Below are positions 46,663-54,743 of a DNA stretch of 64,000 nucleotides, one piece after another. Source of the DNA: Pseudomonas sp. MM223. GTDB taxonomy: Bacteria > Pseudomonadota > Gammaproteobacteria > Pseudomonadales > Pseudomonadaceae. The stretch covers positions 5,449,001 through 5,513,000 of the forward strand of contig OX352322.1 of assembly GCA_947090765.1 (NCBI GenBank). The letters are read 5' to 3'. Each line of letters starts with the position of its first letter. Within the stretch, counting starts at the first letter, position 1. The position numbers and the translations under genes are program-made. The notes under the pieces are model-generated. The model did no database searches. It saw nothing but the letters and a program-made list of their open reading frames with translations, and was not told the DNA's origin.

Positions 46663-47989
46663 ATTCAGTGATCGTTGTCGATGATGAAGCCAGTATCCGC
46701 ACTGCGGTCGAGCAATGGCTCAGCCTGTCCGGCTTCAGCGTGCAACTGTTCGCGCGCGCCGAAGAGTGCCTGGCGCACCTGCCACGGCACTTTCCCGGGG
46801 TCATCATCAGCGATGTGCGCATGCCGGGTATGGATGGCCTGCAACTGCTCGAACGCCTGCAGGCGGACGATCCCGACTTGCCAGTGATCTTGCTGACCGG
46901 CCACGGCGATGTGCCCATGGCAGTGGAAGCCATGCGCACTGGCGCCTACGACTTCCTCGAAAAGCCCTTTACCCCGCAGCACCTGCTGGGCAGCCTGCGT
47001 CGGGCCCTGGAGAAGCGCCAACTGGTGCTGGAAAACCGCCGGCTGCACGAACAGGCAGACCTCAAGTCACGCCTGGAAGGCACCCTGCTGGGCATGTCAC
47101 AGGGCCTGCAACAGCTGCGCCGACAAGTACTGGAACTGGCCAGCCTGCCGGTCAATGTACTGATCCGTGGTGAAACCGGCAGTGGCAAGGAGCGCGTGGC
47201 TCGCTGCCTGCACGATTTTGGGCCGCGTGCCAGCAAACCCTTCGTCGCACTCAACTGCGCGGCCATCCCCGAGGCGCTGTTCGAGGCCGAGCTGTTCGGC
47301 CATGAAAGCGGTGCTTTTACCGGCGCCCAGGGGAAGCGCATCGGCAAGCTGGAGTATGCCAACGGGGGCACCGTGTTTCTCGACGAAATCGAGAGCATGC
47401 CGCTGGCGCAGCAGGCCAAGCTGTTGCGTGTGATTCAGGAGCAGAAGCTTGAGCGCCTGGGTGCCAACCAGAGCATCAGCGTCGACCTGCGTGTCATTGC
47501 CGCGACCAAACCCGATCTGCTCGAAGAAGCCCGTGCGGGGCGTTTTCGCGAAGACCTTGCCTATCGCCTGAATGTGGCCGAACTGCGCCTGGCACCGCTG
47601 CGTGAGCGGCGTGAAGACATCCCTCTGCTGTTCGAGCACTTTGCCCGTGCAACTGGCGAAAAGCTCGGTCGTGCTGCGCAGGTGCTGTCGAGTGTACAGC
47701 TGGCACAGCTGCTGACCCATGACTGGCCGGGCAACGTGCGGGGCTGGCCAATGCGGCAGAACGGCATGCATTGGGGCTGAGTTCGCCGAACATCGAAGCG
47801 GCACCTGCCGGGCAGTCGCTGGGCGAACAGATGGAAGCGTTCGAAGCGCAATGCTTGCGCGCGGCGCTGCGCCAGCATGGCGGGGCTATCAACGCGGTGA
47901 TGGAGGCGTTGCAGCTGCCGCGGCGCACGCTGAACGAGAAGATGCAGCGGCACGGGTTGGTGCGCGAGGAATTTGTCGGGCGCGAATGA
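46656..47989 (+). pseudogene. Sigma-54 response regulator (DctD/MifR-like), one-base frameshift
   Basis: Receiver domain (1-120, Asp in GVIISDVRMPGMDGL, Lys in FLEKPFT), AAA+ domain with Walker A GETGSGKERVAR and the sigma-54 contact loop ESGAFTGAQGKR, all in one frame. At WPGNVR the frame breaks near 47742: cgg ggc tgg instead of cgg gag ctg. The normal sequence LANAAERHALGLSSPN follows in the next frame, with a Fis-type helix-turn-helix (INAVMEALQLPRRTLNEKMQ) to 47989. One A is missing between 47742 and 47743. Without it the protein would lose its DNA-binding domain (premature stop at 47780). Sequence error or real loss. Confidence 0.9.
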
Positions 47990-48046
47990 GCGGAAAACCG
48001 CTTATGGCCAAGAACAAGTAGGCGAAAATCCGCTTATTACCTCAGG

Positions 48047-48095
48047 ATTTTGGGGCTGCCTTGCAGCCCATCGCGACGCAAGGCCGCTCCCACAG
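48047..48095. repeat. Single REP unit upstream of the permease
   Basis: One unit with a small inner stem (ggggctgc / gcagcccat) and the common end caaggccgctcccacagg. It has no inverted partner nearby, unlike most others in the window. Confidence 0.7.
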
Positions 48096-48155
48096 GCCGG
48101 CTATCATGGGGGGCCTGGGCATGCAGCGCCCTCAAATGAATCACCCCGCACCCAT

Positions 48156-48173
48156 TTGGCACACCTTCTGCAA
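48156..48173 (+). promoter_or_regulatory. Sigma-54 promoter of the dicarboxylate permease
   Basis: ttggcacaccttctgcaa: GG (48158-48159) and GC (48170-48171) are exactly 10 bases apart and the flanks match TGGCAC and TTGC-type boxes. It is 60 bases before the permease start, and the gene before it encodes a sigma-54 activator. Confidence 0.8.
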
Positions 48174-48231
48174 TTGCCTTGGCAAGCTGCGCCACGGCGC
48201 GCTCCACAAAAACAACGAGAAGGTATCCCTG

Positions 48232-49551
48232 ATGGATAACGCCACCTCCCTGCCCGCTGGGGCGGCCACTGCGCCTGCCGCAGAAAAAACCACCGCCAGC
48301 CGTTTGAAGTCGATCTTCAGCGGGTCCATCGGCAACATGGTCGAATGGTACGACTGGTACGTCTACGCCGCATTCTCGCTGTACTTCGCCAAGGCCTTCT
48401 TCCCGGCCGGTGACTCCACCGCACAATTGCTGAACACCGCCGCGATCTTCGCCGTGGGCTTCCTCATGCGCCCGATCGGCGGCTGGCTGATGGGCCTGTA
48501 CGCCGACCGCAAAGGCCGCAAGGCCGCGCTGATGGCCTCGGTACTGCTGATGTGCGCAGGCTCGCTGGTCATTGCCCTGACCCCGGGCTACGAAACCATC
48601 GGCGTTGCCGCACCGGTCCTGCTGGTCATCGCACGTCTGCTGCAAGGCCTGTCGGTGGGTGGCGAGTACGGCACCTCGGCCACTTACCTCAGCGAAATGG
48701 CCAGCAAGGAACGCCGTGGCTTCTTCTCCAGCTTCCAGTACGTGACCCTGATCTCCGGCCAGCTCATCGCCCTCGCTGTTCTGATCATCCTGCAGCAGAC
48801 CCTGACCACCGAGCAGCTGTATGCCTGGGGCTGGCGCGTGCCGTTCGTGATCGGTGCGCTGTGCGCAGTGGTTGCCCTGTACCTGCGTCGCGGCATGGAA
48901 GAAACCGCCTCGTTCACCAAGAAGGAAAAGGCCAAGGAAAGCCTGATGCGCACCCTGCTGCGCCACCCCAAGGAGCTGATGACCGTGGTCGGCCTGACCA
49001 TGGGCGGCACCCTGGCCTTCTACACCTACACCACCTACATGCAGAAGTACCTGGTCAACACCGTGGGCATGAGCATCAGCGACTCAACCACCATATCGGC
49101 CGCTACGCTGTTCCTGTTCATGTGCCTACAGCCGGTGATCGGTGGCTTGTCCGACAAGATCGGCCGACGCCCGATCCTGATTGCCTTCGGTGTGCTCGGC
49201 ACGCTGTTCACCGTACCGATCCTCAGCACCCTGCACACCATCCAGACCTGGTGGGGCGCGTTCTTCCTGATCATGGCGGCGCTGATCATCGTCAGCGGCT
49301 ACACCTCGATCAACGCCGTGGTCAAGGCAGAGCTGTTCCCAACGGAAATCCGCGCCTTGGGCGTGGGCCTGCCATACGCCCTGACCGTGTCGATCTTCGG
49401 CGGCACCGCCGAGTACGTGGCCCTGTGGTTCAAGAGCGCTGGCATGGAGAGCGGCTTCTACTGGTACGTCACCGCCTGTATCGCCTGTTCACTGCTGGTC
49501 TACGCGACCATGAAGGACACCAAGCAGCACTCGCGGATTACGACTGATTGA
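48232..49551 (+). CDS. kgtP: MFS alpha-ketoglutarate/dicarboxylate permease (KgtP/PcaT-like)
   Basis: 439 residues, 12 membrane segments, metabolite:H+ symporter branch of the major facilitator family. Visible marks: GNMVEWYDWYVYAAFSLYFAK (first segment), the RGD-like loop YADRKGRKAALM, and LSVGGEYGTSATYLSEMA in the middle. ATG at 48232 is chosen; upstream openings run into the REP and promoter. Its transport of alpha-ketoglutarate is inferred from family, from the adjoining MifSR-like pair and from the sigma-54 promoter. Confidence 0.85.
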   Translation: MDNATSLPAGAATAPAAEKTTASRLKSIFSGSIGNMVEWYDWYVYAAFSLYFAKAFFPAGDSTAQLLNTAAIFAVGFLMRPIGGWLMGLYADRKGRKAALMASVLLMCAGSLVIALTPGYETIGVAAPVLLVIARLLQGLSVGGEYGTSATYLSEMASKERRGFFSSFQYVTLISGQLIALAVLIILQQTLTTEQLYAWGWRVPFVIGALCAVVALYLRRGMEETASFTKKEKAKESLMRTLLRHPKELMTVVGLTMGGTLAFYTYTTYMQKYLVNTVGMSISDSTTISAATLFLFMCLQPVIGGLSDKIGRRPILIAFGVLGTLFTVPILSTLHTIQTWWGAFFLIMAALIIVSGYTSINAVVKAELFPTEIRALGVGLPYALTVSIFGGTAEYVALWFKSAGMESGFYWYVTACIACSLLVYATMKDTKQHSRITTD

Positions 49552-49570
49552 CGCTGTCCGGGCAATATTG

Positions 49571-49605
49571 AAAGGGGCGCTCCATTGCATGGGGCGCCCC
49601 TTTTT
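49571..49605 (+). terminator. Rho-independent terminator after the permease
   Basis: Stem ggggcgc / gcgcccc followed by ttttt, 20 bases after the permease stop. It isolates the permease from the Fic gene. Confidence 0.85.
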
Positions 49606-49623
49606 CATGACGCTCGACAACCT

Positions 49624-49688
49624 GTGAGCCGAATAGCGCTATTATTCGGCTCACTCAATGAGCCGAATAGCCGGCTTATTCGGCTCAC
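49624..49688. promoter_or_regulatory. Two palindromic operators in front of the Fic gene
   Basis: Two inverted repeats with the same half-site: gtgagccgaata ... tattcggctcac at 49624-49654 and tgagccgaata ... tattcggctcac at 49659-49688. The second ends 19 bases before the ATG. They probably bind the C-terminal winged helix of the Fic protein itself or another repressor. Confidence 0.7.
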
Positions 49689-49707
49689 AGGATGGATCGG
49701 CACAATC

Positions 49708-50847
49708 ATGAACAGCGCTTTGTGGATCTGGCAGCAGCCTGCCTGGCCCCAATTCACATGGCAAAACGAAGCCATCTCCCCACTCCTGCGCAACTGCATC
49801 GACATGCAAGGGCGTCTGCTGGGCAAGATCGGTAGTGTCGATGAGCTCAGCGAGTGCAAGAACATTCTGGATACGCTGCTGCAAAACATCGTCACCTCCT
49901 CGGCAATCGAAGGTGAACAGTTGAATGTGGGCTCAGTCCGCTCTTCTCTCGCCCGCCGGCTAGGCATGGAAGAGCAGGGAGCTACCAGTGCCCGCAGTGA
50001 AGGGCTGGCGGAACTGATGCTGGATGCAACACTAGGGTTTGACCGACCGCTGACCCTGCAGCGTCTGTTCACTTGGCACCAGTGGCTATTCCCGTTGGAG
50101 CAAGGCACCTTGAGCAAGGCGGTGCTGGTCGGCCAGTTACGTGATGAAGTGCCCATGCAGGTGATCTCTGGTCGCCTGGACAAGCCCACCGTGCATTTCC
50201 AGGCACCACCGCGCGATGGTCTTGAAAAACAGCTCACGGCGTTTCTCGACTGGTTTGCCAATAGCCTAGATATCGCCGAGCTGGATCCGCTACTACGCGC
50301 CGGTATTGCCCACTTCTGGTTTGTCACGCTGCATCCGTTTGACGATGGCAATGGTCGACTGACCCGGGCAATCACCGACCTGGCGCTGGCTCAAGGTGAG
50401 CGCCAGGCCATTCGCTTCTATGCCATGTCCGCCAGCATCCTCGAAGACAGGGCTGGCTATTACCAGGTCCTGGAGAGCAGCCAGAAAGGCGACCTGGATA
50501 TCACCCGCTGGTTGTCCTGGTTCCTTGCCACGTTGCTGCGCAGCTTCGAGCAGGCACTGGCAAACATTGACCGGATACTGGCCAAGGCCAGGTTCTGGCA
50601 GGCGCATCGCGCAGACGGCTTGCTACCTGAACAGGTCAAGGTGCTCAACAGGTTGCTTGATGGCGGCCCCCGCGGTTTCGAGGAAGGCATCAGCGCCACG
50701 CAGTACCAGGCAGTGGCAAAGGTTTCCAAGGCCACTGCGACCCGCCACCTTACCGACCTGCTCGACAAGGCTTGCCTGGTTCGCCTGCCAGGCGGGGGCC
50801 GCAGTACCCGCTATCGCATCAACACTCAGGACATCTCCAACGCCTGA
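49708..50847 (+). CDS. Fic-family AMPylase with DUF4172 N-terminus and winged helix
   Basis: 379 residues. N-terminal DUF4172 domain (opening MNSALWIWQQPAWPQFTW), inhibitory helix motif S64xxxE68G69 (class II Fic, inhibition from the N-terminal side), Fic core with the complete active site HPFDDGNGRLTR (209-220), and a C-terminal winged helix (about 320-375, VSKATATRHLTDLLDKACLVRL). It would transfer AMP (or a related group) from a nucleotide to a target hydroxyl, and may sense its own level through the double operator. ATG 49708 is chosen; the longer opening runs through both palindromes. Target unknown. Confidence 0.9.
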   Translation: MNSALWIWQQPAWPQFTWQNEAISPLLRNCIDMQGRLLGKIGSVDELSECKNILDTLLQNIVTSSAIEGEQLNVGSVRSSLARRLGMEEQGATSARSEGLAELMLDATLGFDRPLTLQRLFTWHQWLFPLEQGTLSKAVLVGQLRDEVPMQVISGRLDKPTVHFQAPPRDGLEKQLTAFLDWFANSLDIAELDPLLRAGIAHFWFVTLHPFDDGNGRLTRAITDLALAQGERQAIRFYAMSASILEDRAGYYQVLESSQKGDLDITRWLSWFLATLLRSFEQALANIDRILAKARFWQAHRADGLLPEQVKVLNRLLDGGPRGFEEGISATQYQAVAKVSKATATRHLTDLLDKACLVRLPGGGRSTRYRINTQDISNA

Positions 50848-51578
50848 CGCGGCTCACGTCGCTGGTACCAGCTGGCCATCAGCACCAGTACCAGCAGCAC
50901 CCCGCCCAGCACTGCCGACGAACCGATTGTGCCGAAGTCCAGGCCGCCCTTTTCATAAGGTTTGGTAAGGAAGTCGCCCAAGGTGGCGCCAAACGGGCGG
51001 GTGAGTACGAACGCCACCCAGAACAACACCACGCCAGGGATGCGCGTCCAGTAACGGGCGACTACCACCAATGCGATGGCGCTGCCGATCAGCAGCGCGC
51101 CGCCGGCAAAACCAAGCCCCGAATCATCGGCCAGGTAATCGCCCAAGGCGGTGCCAAGCGTGTTGGAAAACAGGATCGCCACCCAGTAGAACAACTCGCC
51201 CGAGCGATTCTTGATGCGGGTGACATCCAGTGGGTTGCCGCTCAGGCGCCAGACCAGGAAGGTCAGCAGCAGGATACCAATGAGCAGGGCCGAACCCGTG
51301 GCGTAACCCAGGCCAAGGGTGCGGTCCATGAAGTCGGACATGGTGGTGCCAGCGGTACTGGTGGAGAGGATCACCAGCCAATACAACATCGGGTGGTAGC
51401 GGCGCGAGTAGAGCTGGCCGAGCAAGGTCAGCAGGAACACGCTGATCAGCATCAACGAGCTGAGTGCATAGCCGATATTCAGCGTCATCGACAGCAGGTC
51501 GCCTGCCGTTTCGCCAAGGGTGGTAGCGCAGATCTTCATGACCCAGAAGGCCAGGGTGATTTGCGGGAGTTTGTTCAT
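50826..51578 (-). CDS. COG4705-type membrane protein with four internal repeats
   Basis: 250 residues with about 8 membrane segments built as four similar units of about 60 residues. Each unit holds a T-x-G/(A)-x-x-x-(G/S)D core: CATTLGETAGDLLS, TAGTTMSDFMD, NTLGTALGDYLA and PFGATLGDFLT, each after a hydrophobic segment and followed, in three units, by GLGYATG, GLGFAGG or GLDFG. Repeated acidic residues inside membrane segments suggest ion or small-solute transport, but this is not established. Its end overlaps the Fic end by 22 bases (convergent). Confidence 0.8.
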   Translation of the reverse strand: MNKLPQITLAFWVMKICATTLGETAGDLLSMTLNIGYALSSLMLISVFLLTLLGQLYSRRYHPMLYWLVILSTSTAGTTMSDFMDRTLGLGYATGSALLIGILLLTFLVWRLSGNPLDVTRIKNRSGELFYWVAILFSNTLGTALGDYLADDSGLGFAGGALLIGSAIALVVVARYWTRIPGVVLFWVAFVLTRPFGATLGDFLTKPYEKGGLDFGTIGSSAVLGGVLLVLVLMASWYQRREPRQALEMS

Positions 51579-51919
51579 TGTTGTGCCGCTCCAGTTTGAG
51601 ATGCGGCGATGGTGCTGAGCAACGTCTGAAAAATCGGTTGGTGATGTATGAAAAAAGCGTTGATCGGACTTTGAAACAAGATATTTCGTTCTTAACGCCC
51701 CATTAATTCCCGCCCCTCAAGCTGCAATGGCTGACAAAACGAAGAGGCAAGGGCTTGCGGCTACTGAGTGACACCGCTGCCTGACTCACGCGAAGTCTGC
51801 CTCAACACATCGATTTATTCGATTTTTAAACGCTATTATTTGCGCTTTTTAATCAAATTAATCGGCGTAGGATTAAACCCATAGAAACAAATAACCCCTC
51901 GAACCCCGGAGCAACGACC
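51579..51919. other. AT-rich intergenic region
   Basis: 341 bases between divergent genes, with no credible gene. The part before the repeat protein (about 51820-51880) is clearly AT-rich compared with the surroundings (tttttaaacgctattatttg) and probably holds its promoter; I cannot define the boxes. Confidence 0.5.
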
Positions 51920-52246
51920 ATGAAAAACAAACTGATCCTCACCCTGGCCCTCTCGGTTTTCGCAGCTGGCGCCTTCGCCGAAGATGGCTTCGACCGTACC
52001 AATGCTCACACCTTTGCTGCGGCTCAAACCCAGTCCGCCAACTATGCTGAAGACGGCTTTGACCGCACGGGTGGCCAACGTTTCACTGAAGACGGTTTCG
52101 ACCGCACCGGTGGCCAACGCTTCGCCGAAGACGGTTTCGACCGCACCGGTGGCCAACGTTTCGCCGAAGACGGCTTCGACCGCACCGGTGGCCAACGTTT
52201 CGCCGAAGACGGCTTCGACCGCACCAATGCTCACCGCATCAGCTGA
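51920..52246 (+). CDS. Secreted EDGFDRT repeat protein
   Basis: 108 residues: signal peptide of about 20 residues (KNKLILTLALSVFAAGAFA) and then six copies of a 13-residue unit, (A/T)EDGFDRTGGQRF, the first and last ending NAH instead of GGQ. A 13-residue linker (AAAQTQSANY) separates copies one and two. No Cys, no Trp, balanced charge. No known domain. ggag precedes the ATG. The unit number probably varies between strains because the DNA copies are so alike. Role unknown: exported, possibly cell surface or periplasm. Confidence 0.85.
   Translation: MKNKLILTLALSVFAAGAFAEDGFDRTNAHTFAAAQTQSANYAEDGFDRTGGQRFTEDGFDRTGGQRFAEDGFDRTGGQRFAEDGFDRTGGQRFAEDGFDRTNAHRIS
51979..52246 (+). repeat. Coding tandem repeat, 39-bp unit
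   Basis: Six 39-base units with core gaagacggtttcgaccgcac. Units three to five are nearly identical at the DNA level, including silent sites, which points to recent expansion or gene conversion. Not a CRISPR: there are no spacers and the frame is open. Confidence 0.85.
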
Positions 52247-52263
52247 TACCTGATGCGAGCAAC

Positions 52264-52286
52264 CAGCCCGGCTTCGGCCGGGCTTG
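52264..52286 (+). terminator. Terminator after the repeat protein gene
   Basis: Stem agcccgg / ccgggct with loop cttcgg, 18 bases after the stop. The following T stretch is weak (ttgatcattt). Confidence 0.65.
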
Positions 52287-52364
52287 ATCATTTGCAGGCG
52301 AGCACAGGCTTGGCACACTAGGCACCTTGTCCACCAGGAGGTAGGGCCAACAAGCCCAGCACAG

Positions 52365-52969
52365 ATGTATTACTACGAACCTGCCAAAGGCCACGGCCTG
52401 CCCCACGACCCGTTCAACGCCATCGTCGGCCCCCGCCCTATCGGCTGGATTTCCTCGCAAGACCGCGAAGGCCGCCTGAACCTGGCGCCCTACAGCTTCT
52501 TCAACGCCTTCAACTACATCCCGCCAATCATCGGTTTCTGCAGCGTCGGGCGCAAAGACAGCCTGAACAACATCGAGCAGACCGGCGAATTCGTCTGGAA
52601 CCTGGCCACCCGGCCACTGGCCGAGCAGATGAACCAGAGCGCGCGCCGGTTGCCGCCGAGGTGAGCGAGTTTGAATTGAGCGGCCTCACCGCCACGCCAT
52701 CGAGCATCGTCAGCGTGCCCCGCGTAGGCGAAACCCCGGTGGCGTTCGAGTGCAAGGTCAGCCAGATTGTCCAGCTCAAGCGGGCCGACCAGGCATTGGT
52801 GCCCAGCTGGCTGATCCTCGGTGAAGTGGTGGCGGCGCACATTGCCGAGCACCTGCTGAAGAACGGCATCTACGATACCGCTGCCGCCGAGCCGATCCTG
52901 CGTGGCGGTGGCCCGGCGGACTACTTCGAACTGGGCAACCTGTTCAAGATGGCCCGCCCGCCGGCCTGA
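52365..52969 (+). pseudogene. Flavin reductase family protein, one-base frameshift
   Basis: FMN-binding split-barrel of the flavin reductase-like family (about 200 residues). The first part MYYYEPAKGHGLPHDPFNAI, then PRPIGWISSQD and APYSFFNAFNY, is in one frame up to EQMNQS; at 52640/52641 the frame shifts, and the rest (APVAAEVSEFELSGLTATPS ... SWLILGEVVAAHI) follows in the next frame to 52969. The expected codons are agc tgc gcg ccg (Ser-Cys-Ala-Pro), one T more than present. The Cys is deduced from family memory. Alone, the first frame ends at 52664. Confidence 0.85.
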
Positions 52970-53203
52970 TCACCAGATCGGCTCACCCTCTTCGCTGACG
53001 CCTTGCAGGCGTTGCAGCTCGGCCGTGGCCGCTTCGTCGGCAGCCACGGAGCCCTTGAACACCTGCCCGTCAAGGACCTTGTGAAAGCGCGGCGCGCCGC
53101 CCATGCTCAGGGCCTTGACCGCAATGGCCGCGTTGTAGCCGCCACCTTCCACCGGCACCATCGCCGATACTGCTTCGAAATGAGTGAATTCCCTACGTGC
53201 CAT
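52970..53203 (-). CDS. Small conserved-looking protein of unknown function
   Basis: 77 residues, soluble, no signal peptide: MARREFTHFEAVSAMVPVEG then GGYNAAIAVKALSMGGAPRF and an acidic tail. ATG at 53203; an earlier ATG at 53227 would add 8 residues. It converges directly on the flavin reductase gene with no gap. I do not recognise a family. Confidence 0.6.
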   Translation of the reverse strand: MARREFTHFEAVSAMVPVEGGGYNAAIAVKALSMGGAPRFHKVLDGQVFKGSVAADEAATAELQRLQGVSEEGEPIW

Positions 53204-53250
53204 GTTGCTACCCGTTTGGTTGATCATGGGGCGGCATTTTACTCTATTTG

Positions 53251-53296
53251 CCTGTACCGGCCCTATCGCCGGCAAGCCAGCTCCCACAGGTACTGC
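53251..53296. repeat. Single REP unit
   Basis: One unit ctgtaccggccctatcgccg to ctcccacaggtactgc between two minus-strand genes. No inverted partner beside it. Confidence 0.7.
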
Positions 53297-53316
53297 AGCG
53301 CTCTCAAGGCCCGCGC

Positions 53317-53610
53317 TCAATCGAAGGTATGCAAGTCCAGGCTGCTGACCACCTGTGCCTGCACCAGTTCGCCAAACACGTCCAGGGTCGGCGAAGCAAA
53401 GTAGCCGCTCATCGCCTGCTGATCCTGCCAGCTGCCACTGAGCAACCACAGGTCCGCATCGGCCTGCGAACGCTGCACTGTGAAACTCAGGCAGCCCGGT
53501 GCACGCAGCGAGGGCTCGAGCAGGTCGCGCAGGCGCGCGCCCAGCTCAGCCGAGCGCCCGCTGCTGGCACGGATGAAAGCAAGATGGGTGACCGGTTGTT
53601 TTAAGGTCAT
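53317..53610 (-). CDS. Antibiotic biosynthesis monooxygenase (ABM) family protein
   Basis: 97 residues, the size of a single ABM ferredoxin-like domain (YgiN/quinol monooxygenase group): THLAFIRASSGRSAELGARL, then PGCLSFTVQRSQADADLWLL with the strand pattern of the family, and HxxF-type residues replaced by GYFASPTL. These small enzymes act on quinols or similar aromatics without a cofactor. It is divergent from the AraC regulator gene, which may control it. Confidence 0.8.
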   Translation of the reverse strand: MTLKQPVTHLAFIRASSGRSAELGARLRDLLEPSLRAPGCLSFTVQRSQADADLWLLSGSWQDQQAMSGYFASPTLDVFGELVQAQVVSSLDLHTFD

Positions 53611-53701
53611 TGCACAATCTCCTTGAAGCAGGCGGACAGAAAAGCCAGGCTGCCAAGGTTAGGGGCTCACCCGCGCGGCGCGTTAGGCCATTACTGCTGA
53701 C

Positions 53702-53741
53702 CGATTGCCTGATCCTGCAGCGCGGCAGGATCAGGCAATCG
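53702..53741. promoter_or_regulatory. 17-bp perfect inverted repeat between ABM and AraC genes
   Basis: cgattgcctgatcctgc and its exact complement, separated by 6 bases. It lies in the divergent gap, about 70 bases before the AraC gene and 92 bases before the ABM gene. No T-run; an operator or a structured leader is possible. Confidence 0.55.
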
Positions 53742-53812
53742 ACGTGCAGCTTTCGACTAGCGCCTGTCTTTGCCCAAACCTATGCTGCGTCGGTCAGTAG
53801 AGGAAAGCCATC

Positions 53813-54733
53813 ATGACCACCGCCACGTCGATCGACCCGCTCCTGGAACAGCAGCGCCTGGAACTGGCCGAGCTGATCCGTCGCCACGCCGGCGAACCCC
53901 ATGGCCCGGCATCGGCCATCGATGACCTGTACCTGGTGCGCTACACCGAGAACGTGCGCTCGGTGCCGACCTTGGCACAACCTGCGTTGTGCATCCTCGC
54001 TCAGGGCAGCAAAACCCTGTTCCTCGGTGACGAGCAGTACGCTTACGACCCGCTGCACTACATGGTGGTGTCGGTAACCTTGCCGCTGAGCGGCGTGAAG
54101 CTCGACGCCAGCCCGGAGAACCCCAGCCTGGGCCTGCGTATGGACCTGGACCCGGCCGAGATCAGCCAGCTGATCGCCGAAAGCGGGCCGATGCTGGTAC
54201 CCAACCGGCCTTCGGGCCGTGGCTTGTACGTGGAAAGGACTGATGCAGCATTGCTCGACGCCTTGCTGCGGCTGCTGCGGCTGCTGGACACCCCGCGTGA
54301 CATCACCATGCTCGCGCCGCTGTTTCGCCGGGAGATTCTCTATCGCCTGTTGCGTGGGCCGCAGGGTTGCCGGCTGTATGAAATAGCCTTGGCCAACAGC
54401 CAGACCCACCGGGTTTGCCAGGCCATTACCTGGCTGAACAACAACTACCAGCAGCCGCTGCGCATCGAGGACCTGGCCCGTGAGGTCAACCTCAGCACCT
54501 CGACCTTGCACCATCGTTTCAAGGCGGTGACCTCGATGAGCCCGTTGCAGTACCAGAAGCAGTTACGCCTGCAGGAGGCGCGGCGGTTGATGCTCAACGA
54601 CGGGCTAGAGGCAGCGGTGGCGGCCTATCGGGTGGGGTATGAAAGCCCTTCTCAGTTCAGCCGTGAATACAGCCGGCTGTATGGCGCGCCGCCGATTCGG
54701 GATGTGGCCAGATTGAGAGCCACTGCTGGCTGA
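53813..54733 (+). CDS. AraC-family transcription regulator
   Basis: 306 residues: N-terminal AraC_N-type domain (about 20-175; opening IRRHAGEPHGPASAIDDLYL, with CILAQGSKTLFLGDEQYAYD) and a C-terminal double helix-turn-helix (about 200-300; IEDLAREVNLSTSTLHHRFK and AAVAAYRVGYESPSQFSREY). It probably regulates the divergent ABM gene; the 17-bp inverted repeat between them is a candidate site. Confidence 0.88.
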   Translation: MTTATSIDPLLEQQRLELAELIRRHAGEPHGPASAIDDLYLVRYTENVRSVPTLAQPALCILAQGSKTLFLGDEQYAYDPLHYMVVSVTLPLSGVKLDASPENPSLGLRMDLDPAEISQLIAESGPMLVPNRPSGRGLYVERTDAALLDALLRLLRLLDTPRDITMLAPLFRREILYRLLRGPQGCRLYEIALANSQTHRVCQAITWLNNNYQQPLRIEDLAREVNLSTSTLHHRFKAVTSMSPLQYQKQLRLQEARRLMLNDGLEAAVAAYRVGYESPSQFSREYSRLYGAPPIRDVARLRATAG

Positions 54734-54743
54734 ACTTCTTGGT

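Noticed and set aside
49585-49707. Upstream start for the Fic gene at 49585
   Set aside because: The extension would be translated from the terminator and operator palindromes; ATG 49708 gives the normal DUF4172 opening.
51979-52246. Regular repeats looking like a CRISPR array
   Set aside because: Repeats are adjacent without spacers and encode a continuous peptide after a signal sequence.
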